Assembly (NCBI RefSeq): GCF_900215435.1
Contig: NZ_OCMY01000001.1
Span: forward strand, 3,720,001 to 3,784,000
Reading direction: 5' to 3'
Length of the DNA: 64,000 nucleotides
Source: Candidatus Pantoea floridensis
GTDB lineage: Bacteria > Pseudomonadota > Gammaproteobacteria > Enterobacterales > Enterobacteriaceae
The notes under the pieces are model-generated. The model was not told the origin of the DNA and made no database searches. It worked only from the letters and a program-made list of their open reading frames with translations. The position numbers were made by a program, and so were the translations under genes. Numbering within the stretch: position 1 is the stretch's first letter; every line of letters starts with the position of its first letter. Shown here piece by piece: positions 8,687 to 18,329 of this stretch.

Positions 8687-9772
8687 ATGAGTACTGCCAG
8701 GAAAGAGGTCCTCTGGATCAACACGCTGAAAGGAGGCTGTATTTTGATGGTGGTGCTGCATCACTCCATCATCACTACCTTCGCTCCCTCACTTCACCAC
8801 CTGACAGCCGGACTGCTGCCTGCGCATTGGTGGGTGGCGTTCAATACCTATCTCTCACCGCTGCGCATGCCCGCTTTCTTCTTCGTTTCCGGTTTGCTTG
8901 CGGCCAGCTCAATTACTAAAAAAAGCTGGAAAGAGGTCTTCACCAAGAAGTTCAGCAACATCGTTTATCTCTATCTGCTGTGGGGCGTGATTCAGTGGCT
9001 CAGCATTCATTATATCTCCACCCATTTGGGGGAGCGGCTTTCCAGCACCAAAAACGCCGCCTATGCCGATACGCCGTTTGAGTTCATTAAGCTGCTGATG
9101 ACCTCGATGACCAGCCTGTGGTATCTCTACGCGCTGGCCGGTTTCTTCCTGTTCACCAAGCTGTTCCACAAGCAGAAGATCGCGCTGCTGGCGTTAGGGG
9201 TGGTTGCCACTTATGCGGCGCAGTTCAGCCTGATTCCCGGCTGGGGCCCAGCCAGCGTGGCGCAGAACTACCTCTATTTCCTGATCGGGGTGTTCTTTAG
9301 CCAGGCATTAATTGAGATAAGCGAACTGAAGCGCCAGCACTGGCTGCTGCTGGGTGGCATTGCGATGATTGGCATGCTGCATCATGTCGGCGGCATCTAC
9401 AAAAACCCGTTCTACAGCGTGCTGACCATCGTGTTTGGCATCGTGCTGTGCCGCTTCCTGAACGAACGTTTCAATATGGCGTGGCTCAACTGGATTGGCC
9501 GCAACACGCTGCAAATTTACGTGCTGCATCGCATCTTTATTGAGCTATTAGGGCTGAGCGCGATTGCTCTGGCGTTGCACTACGGCTGGTTTGGCAATGC
9601 CACCTTCAGCTGGGCATGGGCGCTGCTGATGCCAATTACCGGCGTTGCACTTTGTACCAGCATTTCGCTGCTGGTGTGGACGCTGCTCAACCGTGGTCCG
9701 GGCCGCATGCTGTTCCTTTATCCCCGCCTGCTGCGCAAACCGGTATTAGCAACGAAAAGTGAACCGCAGTAA
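8687..9772 (+). CDS. Acyltransferase-3 family membrane protein (copy 1)
   Basis: Integral membrane acyltransferase-3 protein of 361 residues with about ten membrane segments. Family landmarks are WINTLKGGCILMVVLHHS near the N-terminus (with the catalytic-type His) and SPLRMPAFFFVSGLLA near residue 70. Such proteins O-acetylate or O-succinylate surface or periplasmic glycans; the substrate here cannot be told. ATG 8687 has TTAGGAC six bases upstream. The next gene, 450 bases downstream, is a clear paralogue in the same orientation, so this is a tandem duplication that has diverged. Confidence 0.85.
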   Translation: MSTARKEVLWINTLKGGCILMVVLHHSIITTFAPSLHHLTAGLLPAHWWVAFNTYLSPLRMPAFFFVSGLLAASSITKKSWKEVFTKKFSNIVYLYLLWGVIQWLSIHYISTHLGERLSSTKNAAYADTPFEFIKLLMTSMTSLWYLYALAGFFLFTKLFHKQKIALLALGVVATYAAQFSLIPGWGPASVAQNYLYFLIGVFFSQALIEISELKRQHWLLLGGIAMIGMLHHVGGIYKNPFYSVLTIVFGIVLCRFLNERFNMAWLNWIGRNTLQIYVLHRIFIELLGLSAIALALHYGWFGNATFSWAWALLMPITGVALCTSISLLVWTLLNRGPGRMLFLYPRLLRKPVLATKSEPQ

Positions 9773-10222
9773 AAATAATCCTGCCGGGCCAGTTCGCTGG
9801 TCCTCAATATGTTTTATCCCAGGTCGCCATGAATGGCGACCCTACAAGCACACGGCTAATATTCCTGCTTATCCATTTGCCACATTAAATATTCTTTTTT
9901 CCGGAATTTGATAATAATTTGGTATGCGATAGGGCGGATTGTTCTTAATTTCTTCTCATAATGTTTTCTATACCTCTTCTGGTTAATATTCTTTTAGTGA
10001 CTCTAATTAAGGCAAATTTCCTTAGTGTGTTCAGGGTTCTATTTTTGTCTGGATCTGTAAAGTATTGTTATATCAGGACCACAAAAAAATATTTAAGACT
10101 TTCGCTACATCATGCCCGCTCGGCCTGTTGAATAATCGTCTAATAATCATAAATGCTTCATGACTTATTAGAACCTATTTCCCCTTAAGACCTACACAGC
10201 AACAGCAGCGGGAGTCAATGAT
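9773..10222. other. AT-rich intergenic region between the acyltransferase paralogues
   Basis: 450 bases without a credible gene. It holds one palindrome unit at 9822-9845. The remainder is strongly AT-rich compared with the flanking genes and has many TATA-like stretches, so no single promoter can be picked. Its composition suggests regulatory DNA for the second copy, possibly bound by a nucleoid protein. Confidence 0.6.
9822..9845. repeat. Single intergenic palindrome (locus 3)
   Basis: One unit, core GGTCGCCATGAATGGCGACC followed by CTAC, 50 bases after the first acyltransferase gene. Confidence 0.88.
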
Positions 10223-11305
10223 ATGAATAACACCCAAAAAGAAGATATTGCATGGATAAATACGCTTAAAGGAGCATGCATATTGCTGGTGGTGTTGTAT
10301 CACACCGTATTACCTGGCTTCGAAGGTACCGTTAAATTATTGTCAGCTGGCTGGATCCCGGCAGAAATATGGGTGCAGTTTAATACGGTTTTATCGCCGC
10401 TACGTATGCCGGCATTTTTCTTTGTTTCCGGCTTACTGGCAACCAACGGTATTTTAAATCGGCAGTGGAAACAAGTGTTTACCAGCCGCATCACTAATCT
10501 GTTTTATCTCTATATTTTATGGGGGTTTATTCAGTGGTGGTCGATTGTGGGAATTTCGACGGAAATCACCGGGCAGCGTATTTCGCAGAACCTTAACGCG
10601 GCGTATGCCGGTTCGCTGCTGGAGTTCCTCAAGCTGACGTTCATGGCGATGAGCACCTCGTGGTATCTGTACGGCCTGGCACTCTATTTCCTGTGCGCAA
10701 AAATATTTAAGCAGCAGAAAGTGGCGCTGCTGGTGGTGGCGATTGCACTTAACTACCTGGCGGTGGAGAAGATTATCCCCTTCTGGGGACCCCAAAGCGT
10801 GGCGCAGTACTTCCTGTTCTTCCTGTTGGGCGCTTTCTGGAGTCCAATGATGCTGCGTATGAGCGAATGGCGTCGTGAAAACATCGTGCCGTGGGCTCTG
10901 CTGGCGGCATTGTCCGGTATTCACATGATCTTTGGCCTGGATAAGAGCCTGTTCATGTGTATTCTCGCGGTACTGGGTAGCGTAGCGGCGTGCCGCTGGT
11001 TGAATGCGCATTTCAAGATGAGCTACTTAAACTGGGTTGGGCGCAACACGCTGCAAATCTACGTGATACACCGCATCTTCATTGAGTTTTTCGGCATGTC
11101 AGCGATTCTGTTTGCCCAGCGTCATCACCTGTTCGAGCAGGCATGGTTCTCCATCCTGTGGGCCTGTTTCTATCCGCTGGCGATCGTTGGGATTTGTTCG
11201 CTGTGTTCAGTCGCGGTATGGCAGGTCACCAATCGTGGGTTGGGGCAGTCGCTGTTTGTGTTCCCAACGCTGATTGGCTTAAAGCGGAATAAGTCGGCGG
11301 CGTAA
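10223..11305 (+). CDS. Acyltransferase-3 family membrane protein (copy 2)
   Basis: A 360-residue paralogue of the preceding acyltransferase. The matching landmarks are AWINTLKGACILLVVLYHT, LSPLRMPAFFFVSGLLA and WVGRNTLQIYVIHRIFIEFF, colinear over the whole length, with about ten membrane segments. GGGAG lies eight bases before ATG 10223. The upstream DNA and the first part of the gene are richer in A+T than copy 1, which suggests a different history or relaxed codon use. Substrate is unknown; glycan O-acylation is the family expectation. Confidence 0.85.
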   Translation: MNNTQKEDIAWINTLKGACILLVVLYHTVLPGFEGTVKLLSAGWIPAEIWVQFNTVLSPLRMPAFFFVSGLLATNGILNRQWKQVFTSRITNLFYLYILWGFIQWWSIVGISTEITGQRISQNLNAAYAGSLLEFLKLTFMAMSTSWYLYGLALYFLCAKIFKQQKVALLVVAIALNYLAVEKIIPFWGPQSVAQYFLFFLLGAFWSPMMLRMSEWRRENIVPWALLAALSGIHMIFGLDKSLFMCILAVLGSVAACRWLNAHFKMSYLNWVGRNTLQIYVIHRIFIEFFGMSAILFAQRHHLFEQAWFSILWACFYPLAIVGICSLCSVAVWQVTNRGLGQSLFVFPTLIGLKRNKSAA

Positions 11306-11310
11306 AAATG

Positions 11311-11360
11311 GGTCGCCATGAATGGCGACCCTACACGTAGGGTGCGCATTGATGCGCACC
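11311..11360. repeat. Intergenic palindrome pair (locus 4)
   Basis: Units at 11311-11334 (core GGTCGCCATGAATGGCGACC) and 11337-11360 (core GGTGCGCATTGATGCGCACC), two bases apart and in inverted orientation. They lie between the convergent acyltransferase and putA genes. Confidence 0.88.
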
Positions 11361-11372
11361 TGGCTGTTATCG

Positions 11373-14300
11373 TCAACCGATGGTCATCAAACTCGCATTA
11401 CCGCCCGCTGCGGCGGTATTGACGCTCAATGAACGCTCAATCAACAAACGCTCCAGCAGCAGATTGGTTTCACCACGAGCAAAGCCCTGCACCGAAATAA
11501 TCGCGCCCTCGCGTGCCGCCACCTGCTCACACAGGCTGCGCAGTTGATCGGCATCACCGTGATAAATCACGGCATCAAACTCGGCCGCCAGCACCTCCTT
11601 CACCAGCTTGATGTGCGCTTGTACCTCGGTGGGCAATGATTTACGCCACGCACGATGCAGTTCATCATCCTGCCACAGCGCGTGACTGCCAACGCTGGTG
11701 ACCGCCGCTAACTGCGTCAGCGCATCTTGCTCGTTATCGGCGATGCACAGCACATGTTCGCGCGGCAGCAGAGTGAAGGTATTGCGTTCACCGGTTGGAC
11801 CCGGCAGCAGACGCACGGTACCCGCTTGCGCCAGTTCGTCGTAACGCTGGCACAGCGCCAGCAGTTCAGGTTTGTCTTTTGCCCACTGTTGCAGCGCCTG
11901 ATGCGCGCGCATCAGTTGCGCGCGCACCGAACTGTCGACCGGACGTTCAGCATCCTGACGATCAAAGGTGATGCGTAGCGCACCGTCTGGACGGTTGGCC
12001 AGTAGACGATAGAGATAGAGCGGGCCGCCGGCTTTCGGACCGGTGCCGGATAACCCTTCGCCGCCGAACGGCTGCACGCCCACGACCGCGCCCACCATAT
12101 TGCGGTTCACGTAGAGGTTGCCGACCTTCGCGTTGGCCGTGACCTGGGCGATAGTTTCATCGATACGGGTGTGCACGCCGAGCGTCAGGCCGTAACCCGA
12201 GGCGTTAATCTGTTCGACCAACTGCGGCAAGGCGTTTCGCGTGAAACGCACCACGTGCAGCACCGGACCAAACACTTCTTTATCCAGGTCGCCTACCTGA
12301 TCCAGCTCAATCAGCGTGGGCTTAATAAAGGTGCCGCTGTTCCACTCTTTAGTGTCCTGCGGATTTTCCTGCGCCGCCTGATAAACCTTGAAGCCTTTAC
12401 TGCGCAGCGCCTGAATATGGCGTTCGATATTGGCTTTCGCTTCGGCATCAATGACCGGACCAATATCGGTTGATAAGCGCTCCGGGTTGCCCATGCGGCA
12501 CTCGGCCATCGCGCCACGCAGCATTTTCAGCGTGTGGTCGGCCACATCATCCTGGATGCACAACAGGCGCAGCGCTGAGCAACGTTGACCGGCGCTATCA
12601 AATGCCGAGGCAACGATATCTACCACTACCTGTTCGGTCAGCGCCGACGAATCGACGATCATGGCGTTCATGCCGCCGGTTTCAGCAATCAGCGGGGTTG
12701 GACGGCCTTGCGGATCGAGACGGCCTGCCAGATTGCGCTGCAGCAGCGTGGCGACGGCGGTTGAGCCGGTAAACATCACGCCGCGCACGCGCTCGTCGCC
12801 GGTGAGTTGCGCGCCAACGGTTTCGCCCTGGCCCGGCAGCAGTTGCAGCACGCCAGCAGGCACGCCGGCATCCAGCAGGATTTGCACCGCCTGTGCGGCA
12901 ATCAACGGTGTTTGTTCGGCCGGTTTTGCCAGCACGCTGTTACCGGCGGCGAGCGCGGCGGCAATTTGTCCGGTGAAGATGGCCAGCGGGAAGTTCCACG
13001 GGCTGATGCACACTACCGGGCCGAGCGGTCGATGGGTTTCATTATCGAAATCGTCACGCACCATGCCGGCGTAGTAGTAGAGGAAATCGACCGCTTCACG
13101 CACTTCGGCGATGGCGTTGTTGTAGGTTTTACCGGCTTCACGCACCAGCAAACCAATCAGCTGCTGCATCTGGCCCTCCATCGCTTCGGCGGCACGCTCA
13201 AGAATGGCGGCGCGCTCCTGCGGTGGCGTGGCGAACCAGATCGGACCGGCATTCACCGCCGCATCCAGCGCGTCCGACACTTCGGCTTCGCTGGCTTCTC
13301 GCACGCTGCCGACCACGTCCGCCGGTGCGGCAGGATTAAGCACCGGACGGCTAACGCCTGCACCTAATTCACCTGCCACCAGCGGCTGCGCGATCCACGG
13401 CTGGCTGGCGCTGTTGAGCAGGGCGCTGGACAGCGATGCCAGGCGATGTTCGTTAGCCAGATCGAGACCCGCTGAGTTAACACGCTTCGCGCCATACAGA
13501 TCGCGCGGCAGCGGAATTTTCGGATGCGGCAGACCGATCGCGCCTTCGGCAACGCCCATCTTCTCTACGGCGGCAACCGGATCGGCCACCAGCTCATCCA
13601 GCGGCAAGGTGTTATCGGCGATGCGGTTAACGAATGAGGTATTGGCCCCGTTCTCCAGCAGACGACGCACCAGATAGGCCAGCAGCGTTTCATGCGTACC
13701 CACCGGCGCGTAAATGCGGCACGGACGATTCAGTTTGCCGTCCGCCACTTTCCCCACTACCTGCTCATACAGCGGTTCACCCATGCCGTGCAGGCACTGG
13801 AATTCGTATTGGCCTGGATAGTAGTTATTACCTGCCAGCTGATAAATCGCCGCCAGCGTATGCGCGTTGTGAGTAGCAAACTGCGGATAGATCAGGTTTG
13901 GCACCGCCAGCAGTTTACGTGCGCACGCCAGATAGGAAATATCGGTGTAAACCTTGCGGGTGTAGACCGGATAGCCTTCCAGCCCATCAACCTGCGCGCG
14001 TTTAATTTCGCTATCCCAGTACGCGCCCTTCACCAGGCGGATCATCAGGCGGCGACGACTGCGCTGTGCCAGGTCGATCAGCGCATCAATCACAAACGGG
14101 CAGCGTTTTTGATACGCCTGAATCACGAAGCCGATACCGTTCCAGCCTTCCAGTTCCGGCTCAAAACAGAGTTTCTCCAGCAGATCGAGCGACAGTTCCA
14201 GACGATCCGCCTCTTCGGCATCGATGTTGATACCGATGTCATAGGAGCGCGCCAGCAAGGTTAACGATTTGAGGATCGGATAGAGTTCGTCCATCACGCG

Positions 14301-15317
14301 CTCATACTGTGCGCGGCTGTAGCGCGGATGCAGTGCCGACAGCTTAATTGAGATGCCTGGACCTTCATAAATACCGCGCCCGTTGGAGGCTTTGCCTATG
14401 GCGTGAATCGCCTGCTGGTACGACACCAGATAGGCTTTGGCATCGCTGGCAGTCAGCGCCGCTTCACCCAGCATGTCGTAGGAGTAGCGGAAGCCTTTCT
14501 CTTCCAGCTTGCGCGCATTGGCCAGCGCTTCAGCGATGGTTTCGCCGGTCACAAACTGCTCGCCCATCAGGCGCATCGCCATATCCACGCCTTTACGGAT
14601 CAGCGGCTCGCCGCTCTTGCCGATGATGCGGTTGAGGGAGCGCGACAAGTTGGCTTCGTTATGGGTGGACACCAGACGCCCGGTAAACAGCAGACCCCAG
14701 GTTGCCGCGTTGACAAACATCGACGGGCTGCGGCCAAGGTGTGATTGCCAGTTTCCGTTGCTGATTTTGTCGCGGATTAACGCATCGCGCGTCGGCTTGT
14801 CAGGGATGCGCAACAGCGCTTCTGCCAGGCACATCAGCGCCACGCCTTCCTGTGAGGAGAGGGAAAACTCCTGCAGCAGGCTTTGTACCATGCCCGCGCG
14901 ACCGGTTGCCCCTTTCTGATGGCGCAGCTTATCGGCGAGGCTGTAAGCCAGCTGATGCGTTTTCTCCGCCAGCGGCGCAGGGAGGCGCGCCTGTTCCAAC
15001 AGCATCGGCACCGCATCGGTTTCCGGACGGCGCCATGCGGCGGTGATCGCGGAGCGGCTCACCGACTGCGGTAAAATATGTTCAGCGAAATCGAGGAAAG
15101 GCTGCAGCGCCTCTTCTGGCACGCCTTCATCAGCGGCGGCATCGATCAGCAGCTGGGGAATTTCTGGCACCGATTCACCAGCTTCCAACTGCTCCAGATA
15201 GTTAAAAATCGCCTGCTTGATCAGCCAGTGTGATGTGCGGTCAAGCTTCTGTGCTGCCAGTTTAATGCGGTCGCGGGTGGCTTCATCCAGCTTCACGCCC
15301 ATGGTGGTGGTTGCCAT
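11373..15317 (-). CDS. putA: Bifunctional proline dehydrogenase / P5C dehydrogenase and repressor PutA
   Basis: Trifunctional flavoenzyme: it oxidises proline to glutamate and, when reduced proline is absent, represses put genes. The 1314-residue protein has an N-terminal ribbon-helix-helix DNA-binding domain (MGVKLDEATRDRIK, SHWLIKQAIFNYLEQLE), a proline dehydrogenase barrel (for example RLMIRLVKGAYWDSEIKRAQ), an aldehyde dehydrogenase domain with GPVVCISPWNFPLAIFTGQ and catalytic Cys in SAGQRCSALR, and a C-terminal domain ending in NTAAAGGNASLMTIG. It is almost colinear with E. coli PutA. ATG at 15317 is preceded by GAGGAAAG. It is transcribed divergently from putP across candidate PutA operators. 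Confidence 0.97.
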   Translation of the reverse strand: MATTTMGVKLDEATRDRIKLAAQKLDRTSHWLIKQAIFNYLEQLEAGESVPEIPQLLIDAAADEGVPEEALQPFLDFAEHILPQSVSRSAITAAWRRPETDAVPMLLEQARLPAPLAEKTHQLAYSLADKLRHQKGATGRAGMVQSLLQEFSLSSQEGVALMCLAEALLRIPDKPTRDALIRDKISNGNWQSHLGRSPSMFVNAATWGLLFTGRLVSTHNEANLSRSLNRIIGKSGEPLIRKGVDMAMRLMGEQFVTGETIAEALANARKLEEKGFRYSYDMLGEAALTASDAKAYLVSYQQAIHAIGKASNGRGIYEGPGISIKLSALHPRYSRAQYERVMDELYPILKSLTLLARSYDIGINIDAEEADRLELSLDLLEKLCFEPELEGWNGIGFVIQAYQKRCPFVIDALIDLAQRSRRRLMIRLVKGAYWDSEIKRAQVDGLEGYPVYTRKVYTDISYLACARKLLAVPNLIYPQFATHNAHTLAAIYQLAGNNYYPGQYEFQCLHGMGEPLYEQVVGKVADGKLNRPCRIYAPVGTHETLLAYLVRRLLENGANTSFVNRIADNTLPLDELVADPVAAVEKMGVAEGAIGLPHPKIPLPRDLYGAKRVNSAGLDLANEHRLASLSSALLNSASQPWIAQPLVAGELGAGVSRPVLNPAAPADVVGSVREASEAEVSDALDAAVNAGPIWFATPPQERAAILERAAEAMEGQMQQLIGLLVREAGKTYNNAIAEVREAVDFLYYYAGMVRDDFDNETHRPLGPVVCISPWNFPLAIFTGQIAAALAAGNSVLAKPAEQTPLIAAQAVQILLDAGVPAGVLQLLPGQGETVGAQLTGDERVRGVMFTGSTAVATLLQRNLAGRLDPQGRPTPLIAETGGMNAMIVDSSALTEQVVVDIVASAFDSAGQRCSALRLLCIQDDVADHTLKMLRGAMAECRMGNPERLSTDIGPVIDAEAKANIERHIQALRSKGFKVYQAAQENPQDTKEWNSGTFIKPTLIELDQVGDLDKEVFGPVLHVVRFTRNALPQLVEQINASGYGLTLGVHTRIDETIAQVTANAKVGNLYVNRNMVGAVVGVQPFGGEGLSGTGPKAGGPLYLYRLLANRPDGALRITFDRQDAERPVDSSVRAQLMRAHQALQQWAKDKPELLALCQRYDELAQAGTVRLLPGPTGERNTFTLLPREHVLCIADNEQDALTQLAAVTSVGSHALWQDDELHRAWRKSLPTEVQAHIKLVKEVLAAEFDAVIYHGDADQLRSLCEQVAAREGAIISVQGFARGETNLLLERLLIERSLSVNTAAAGGNASLMTIG

Positions 15318-15373
15318 GCTTTCCTCGTCCTCGAATAGTGATTCAACGCTTGCATGGCAGCAATATCACTCAT

Positions 15374-15501
15374 GTTGCAACTTTGTGCAACCTATGTTGC
15401 CAGCAGGCCGCCATGAATGACGACCCTACATACAATGTCTGGCTTCGTAGGGTCGCCATTCATGGCGACCGGGGTGCAACCATAGTGTGATCCGGTGCAA
15501 C
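15374..15501. promoter_or_regulatory. Cluster of PutA-type operator sites (GTTGCA)
   Basis: The PutA half-site GTTGCA occurs at 15374-15379 and, on the other strand, at 15386-15391, 15475-15480 and 15496-15501. A near match GTTGCC starts at 15397. Four copies in 128 bases of the putA-putP control region fit the known PutA operator motif. A palindrome pair (15406-15470) is inserted between the two site pairs. Confidence 0.75.
15406..15470. repeat. Intergenic palindrome pair (locus 5) in the put control region
   Basis: A degenerate unit at 15406-15429 (one side reads GGCCGCCATGAATGACGACC) and a perfect inverted unit at 15447-15470. This is the only locus of the family that lies within a divergent promoter region rather than after genes. 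Confidence 0.85.
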
Positions 15502-15707
15502 CTCCCATCAGAAAAAACGCAGCATTAGTGTCATCATTGTGACGGCTGTGTTAAATGCATTGTGCCTACTGGTCCTTTGCGGCAGGATACCGCGCCTTAA
15601 GAGAAATCGCTTTCTCTGGATGCGGTGAAATCATGCTGCTGTCCCGTTCCGACAGCGCTGATTAACAAGATTTCTCTTGATGGATCAAATAATAAGTGGA
15701 GAGACAG

Positions 15708-17192
15708 ATGAGTGTAAGTACACCGATGTTGGTGACCTTTGTAGTATATATCCTTGGGATGGTGTTAATCGGTTTCATCGCCTGGCGATCAACCAAAAGC
15801 TTCGATGATTATATTCTCGGTGGCCGCAGTTTAGGCAGCGTGGTAACCGCACTTTCGGCGGGCGCTTCCGATATGAGCGGCTGGTTATTGATGGGGCTGC
15901 CTGGCGCCATTTTCCTTTCCGGCATCTCGGAAAGCTGGATCGCCATCGGCTTGATCATTGGCGCCTGGCTGAACTGGCGCATCGTTGCCGGCCGCCTGCG
16001 CGTGCAGACCGAGCATCACGATAACGCCTTAACCTTGCCAGATTTCTTCTCCAGCCGTTTCGAGGATAACAGCAAGCTACTGCGCGTTATCTCGGCGGTG
16101 GTTATTCTGATCTTCTTCACGATTTATTGTGCTTCCGGCGTGGTGGCCGGTGCGCGTCTGTTCGAAAGCACCTTTGGGATGGATTACCAAACCGCGCTGT
16201 GGGCCGGTGCGGCGGCTACCATTCTGTATACGCTGGTGGGCGGTTTCCTCGCGGTGAGCTGGACCGATACCGTGCAGGCGAGCCTGATGATTTTCGCCCT
16301 GATTTTGACGCCGGTGATTGTGATTGTGGCGGTGGGCGGCCTGGATGATTCGCTGGCGGTGATCAGAGCAAAAAGCCTTGAAAACCTCGATATGCTGAAA
16401 GGCCTGAACGTTGTGGCGGTGATTTCCCTGCTTGGTTGGGGCCTCGGCTACTTTGGCCAGCCGCATATTCTGGCGCGCTTTATGGCGGCGGATTCACACC
16501 ATACGATTCGGACGGCACGTCGTATCGGCATGATTTGGATGATTCTGTGCCTTGCCGGAGCCGTTGCCGTTGGCTTCTTCGGCATTGCCTACTTCCAGAA
16601 CCATCCCGAGCATGCGGCGGGCGTAAGCCAAAACGGCGAGCGCGTATTTATCGAGCTGGCGCGCATTCTGTTTAACCCGTGGATCGCGGGCATTCTGCTG
16701 TCGGCGATTCTGGCAGCCGTTATGTCCACGCTGAGCTGCCAGCTGCTGGTGTGCTCCAGCGCCTTGACCGAAGATTTGTATAAAGGCTTCCTGCGCAAAA
16801 ACGCCAGCCAGAAAGAGCTGGTGTGGGTAGGGCGTTTGATGGTGCTGGTGATTGCGTTGATTGCTATCGCGCTGGCGGCGAATCCAGAAAACCGCGTGCT
16901 TGGCCTGGTGAGCTACGCCTGGGCTGGCTTTGGGGCGGCGTTTGGGCCAGTGGTGCTGTTTGGCGTGTGCTGGAAGCGCATGACGCGCAACGGTGCGCTG
17001 GCTGGAATGGTGGTGGGGGCGCTGACCGTGCTGCTATGGAAAGATTATGGCTACACCGAGCTGTATGAAATCATCCCGGGCTTTGCCTTCGCCAGTATTG
17101 CGATTGTGGTGTTCAGCCTGTTGGGGCGAGCTCCATCTGAGGCCGCTCAGCAGCGCTTCGCCGCCGCAGAAGCGCAGTATCAAAGCAAATGA
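15708..17192 (+). CDS. putP: Sodium/proline symporter PutP
   Basis: Inner-membrane Na+/proline symporter of the SSS family that feeds PutA. The 494-residue protein has about 13 membrane segments. It starts STPMLVTFVVYILGMVLIGF as in E. coli and keeps the family segments YILGGRSLG, LSAGASDMSGWLLMGLPG, GGFLAVSWTDTVQASLM and AILAAVMSTLSCQLLVCSS. ATG 15708 was chosen over GTG 15696 because GGAGAG lies between the two at ribosome-site distance. It is divergent from putA with shared operators. Confidence 0.96.
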   Translation: MSVSTPMLVTFVVYILGMVLIGFIAWRSTKSFDDYILGGRSLGSVVTALSAGASDMSGWLLMGLPGAIFLSGISESWIAIGLIIGAWLNWRIVAGRLRVQTEHHDNALTLPDFFSSRFEDNSKLLRVISAVVILIFFTIYCASGVVAGARLFESTFGMDYQTALWAGAAATILYTLVGGFLAVSWTDTVQASLMIFALILTPVIVIVAVGGLDDSLAVIRAKSLENLDMLKGLNVVAVISLLGWGLGYFGQPHILARFMAADSHHTIRTARRIGMIWMILCLAGAVAVGFFGIAYFQNHPEHAAGVSQNGERVFIELARILFNPWIAGILLSAILAAVMSTLSCQLLVCSSALTEDLYKGFLRKNASQKELVWVGRLMVLVIALIAIALAANPENRVLGLVSYAWAGFGAAFGPVVLFGVCWKRMTRNGALAGMVVGALTVLLWKDYGYTELYEIIPGFAFASIAIVVFSLLGRAPSEAAQQRFAAAEAQYQSK

Positions 17193-17198
17193 TTTGTT

Positions 17199-17288
17199 AG
17201 GTCGCCATTGATGTCGACCAGGTGCGCATCAATGCGCACCCTACGAACACCGCATCGTTTCGTTGTAGGGTCGCCATTTATGGCGACC
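17199..17288. repeat. Triple intergenic palindrome (locus 6)
   Basis: Three units: a decayed one at 17199-17219, one of the GGTGCGCATCAATGCGCACC type at 17221-17244, and one of the GTCGCCATTTATGGCGAC type at 17265-17288. The last two are in inverted orientation. They lie between putP and efeU. Confidence 0.85.
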
Positions 17289-17361
17289 AGTCCAAATATT
17301 CCCCCCCTGCAAACCGCAAAAGCAAAATTAATTTCACGCGGTGACTTGTATTTTTCCCTTC

Positions 17362-17380
17362 GATAATGATAATCGATATC
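17362..17380 (+). promoter_or_regulatory. Fur box upstream of efeU
   Basis: GATAATGATAATCGATATC matches 17 of 19 positions of the classic Fur box. It lies 60 bases upstream of efeU and overlaps TAAT-rich -10 candidates, so iron-dependent repression of efeUOB is expected. Confidence 0.9.
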
Positions 17381-17440
17381 GTTCGCACTTTACGTATTTT
17401 TACCTAAGGTTTACCCTCCTTAACATTCAAGAGGTTGATG

Positions 17441-18274
17441 ATGTTCGTCCCATTTCTCATCATGCTGCGCGAAGGTCTGGAAGCAGCGCTCATCGTCAGC
17501 CTGATTGCCAGCTATCTCAAACGCACCCAGCGCACACAATGGTTCCCGGCGATGTGGGCTGGCGTATTTATTGCTGCCGCGCTGTGTCTGGCACTCGGCA
17601 TCTTTATCAATGAAACCACCGGCGAGTTTCCGCAGAAGCAGCAGGAGCTGTTCGAAGGCATTGTTGCGGTGGTTGCGGTGGTGATCCTGACATCGATGGT
17701 GTTCTGGATGCGCAAAGTGTCGCGCAATATCAAAGCCACGCTGGAAAAATCGGTTGATAACGCGCTGCAAAAACAGGGCGGCAGTGGCTTTCCGCTGGTG
17801 CTGATGGTGTTTCTGGCGGTGGCGCGTGAAGGGCTGGAATCCGTGTTCTTCCTGCTGGCCGCGTTCACGCAGGACGTAGGCTATGCGCCACCGATTGGCG
17901 CGGTACTCGGCCTCGCTACCGCGGTGGTGCTGGGCATGCTGCTTTACTACGGCGGCATTCGCCTCAATCTGGCGCACTTTTTCCGCTGGACCAGCCTGTT
18001 CATTCTGTTTGTTGCCGCAGGGCTTGCTGCGGGCGCTATCCGCGCTTTCCACGAAGCCGGTTTATGGAATCACTTCCAGGATGTGGCGTTTGATCTGAGC
18101 AGTACGCTTTCGACGCACTCGGTATTCGGCACGTTATTGGAAGGTATTTTGGGCTATCAGGAAACGCCAAGCGTCAGCGAAGTGGCGGTGTGGCTTATCT
18201 ATCTGATTCCGGCGCTGCTGCTGTTTGCCTTTCCGGCTCGCCCATCAATCACCACGGCTCGTACTACGCGCTGA
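17441..18274 (+). CDS. efeU: Ferrous iron permease EfeU
   Basis: Inner-membrane ferrous iron permease of the Ftr1/OFeT family. The 277-residue protein has seven membrane segments and the two REGLE motifs thought to bind iron: R10-E14 (LREGLEAAL) and R129-E133 (AREGLESVF). It is nearly colinear with E. coli EfeU, with no sign of the frameshift known in E. coli K-12. Start ATG 17441 aligns with E. coli and has AAGAGG six bases upstream; ATG 17438 is too close. It heads the Fur-controlled efeUOB operon. Confidence 0.95.
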   Translation: MFVPFLIMLREGLEAALIVSLIASYLKRTQRTQWFPAMWAGVFIAAALCLALGIFINETTGEFPQKQQELFEGIVAVVAVVILTSMVFWMRKVSRNIKATLEKSVDNALQKQGGSGFPLVLMVFLAVAREGLESVFFLLAAFTQDVGYAPPIGAVLGLATAVVLGMLLYYGGIRLNLAHFFRWTSLFILFVAAGLAAGAIRAFHEAGLWNHFQDVAFDLSSTLSTHSVFGTLLEGILGYQETPSVSEVAVWLIYLIPALLLFAFPARPSITTARTTR

Positions 18275-18329
18275 ATTTAAAATCAGGCGCGATTGCGCGC
18301 CTGTTCTTCCATGTAACAGGGATATCACT

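Noticed and set aside
12661..14919. Several long frames antisense to putA
   Set aside because: They are mirror frames of a GC-rich, strongly conserved gene, with no ribosome sites or known families.
15406..17288. Repeated palindromes as a CRISPR array
   Set aside because: The units are few, irregularly spaced and in both orientations, with no regular spacers and no cas genes.
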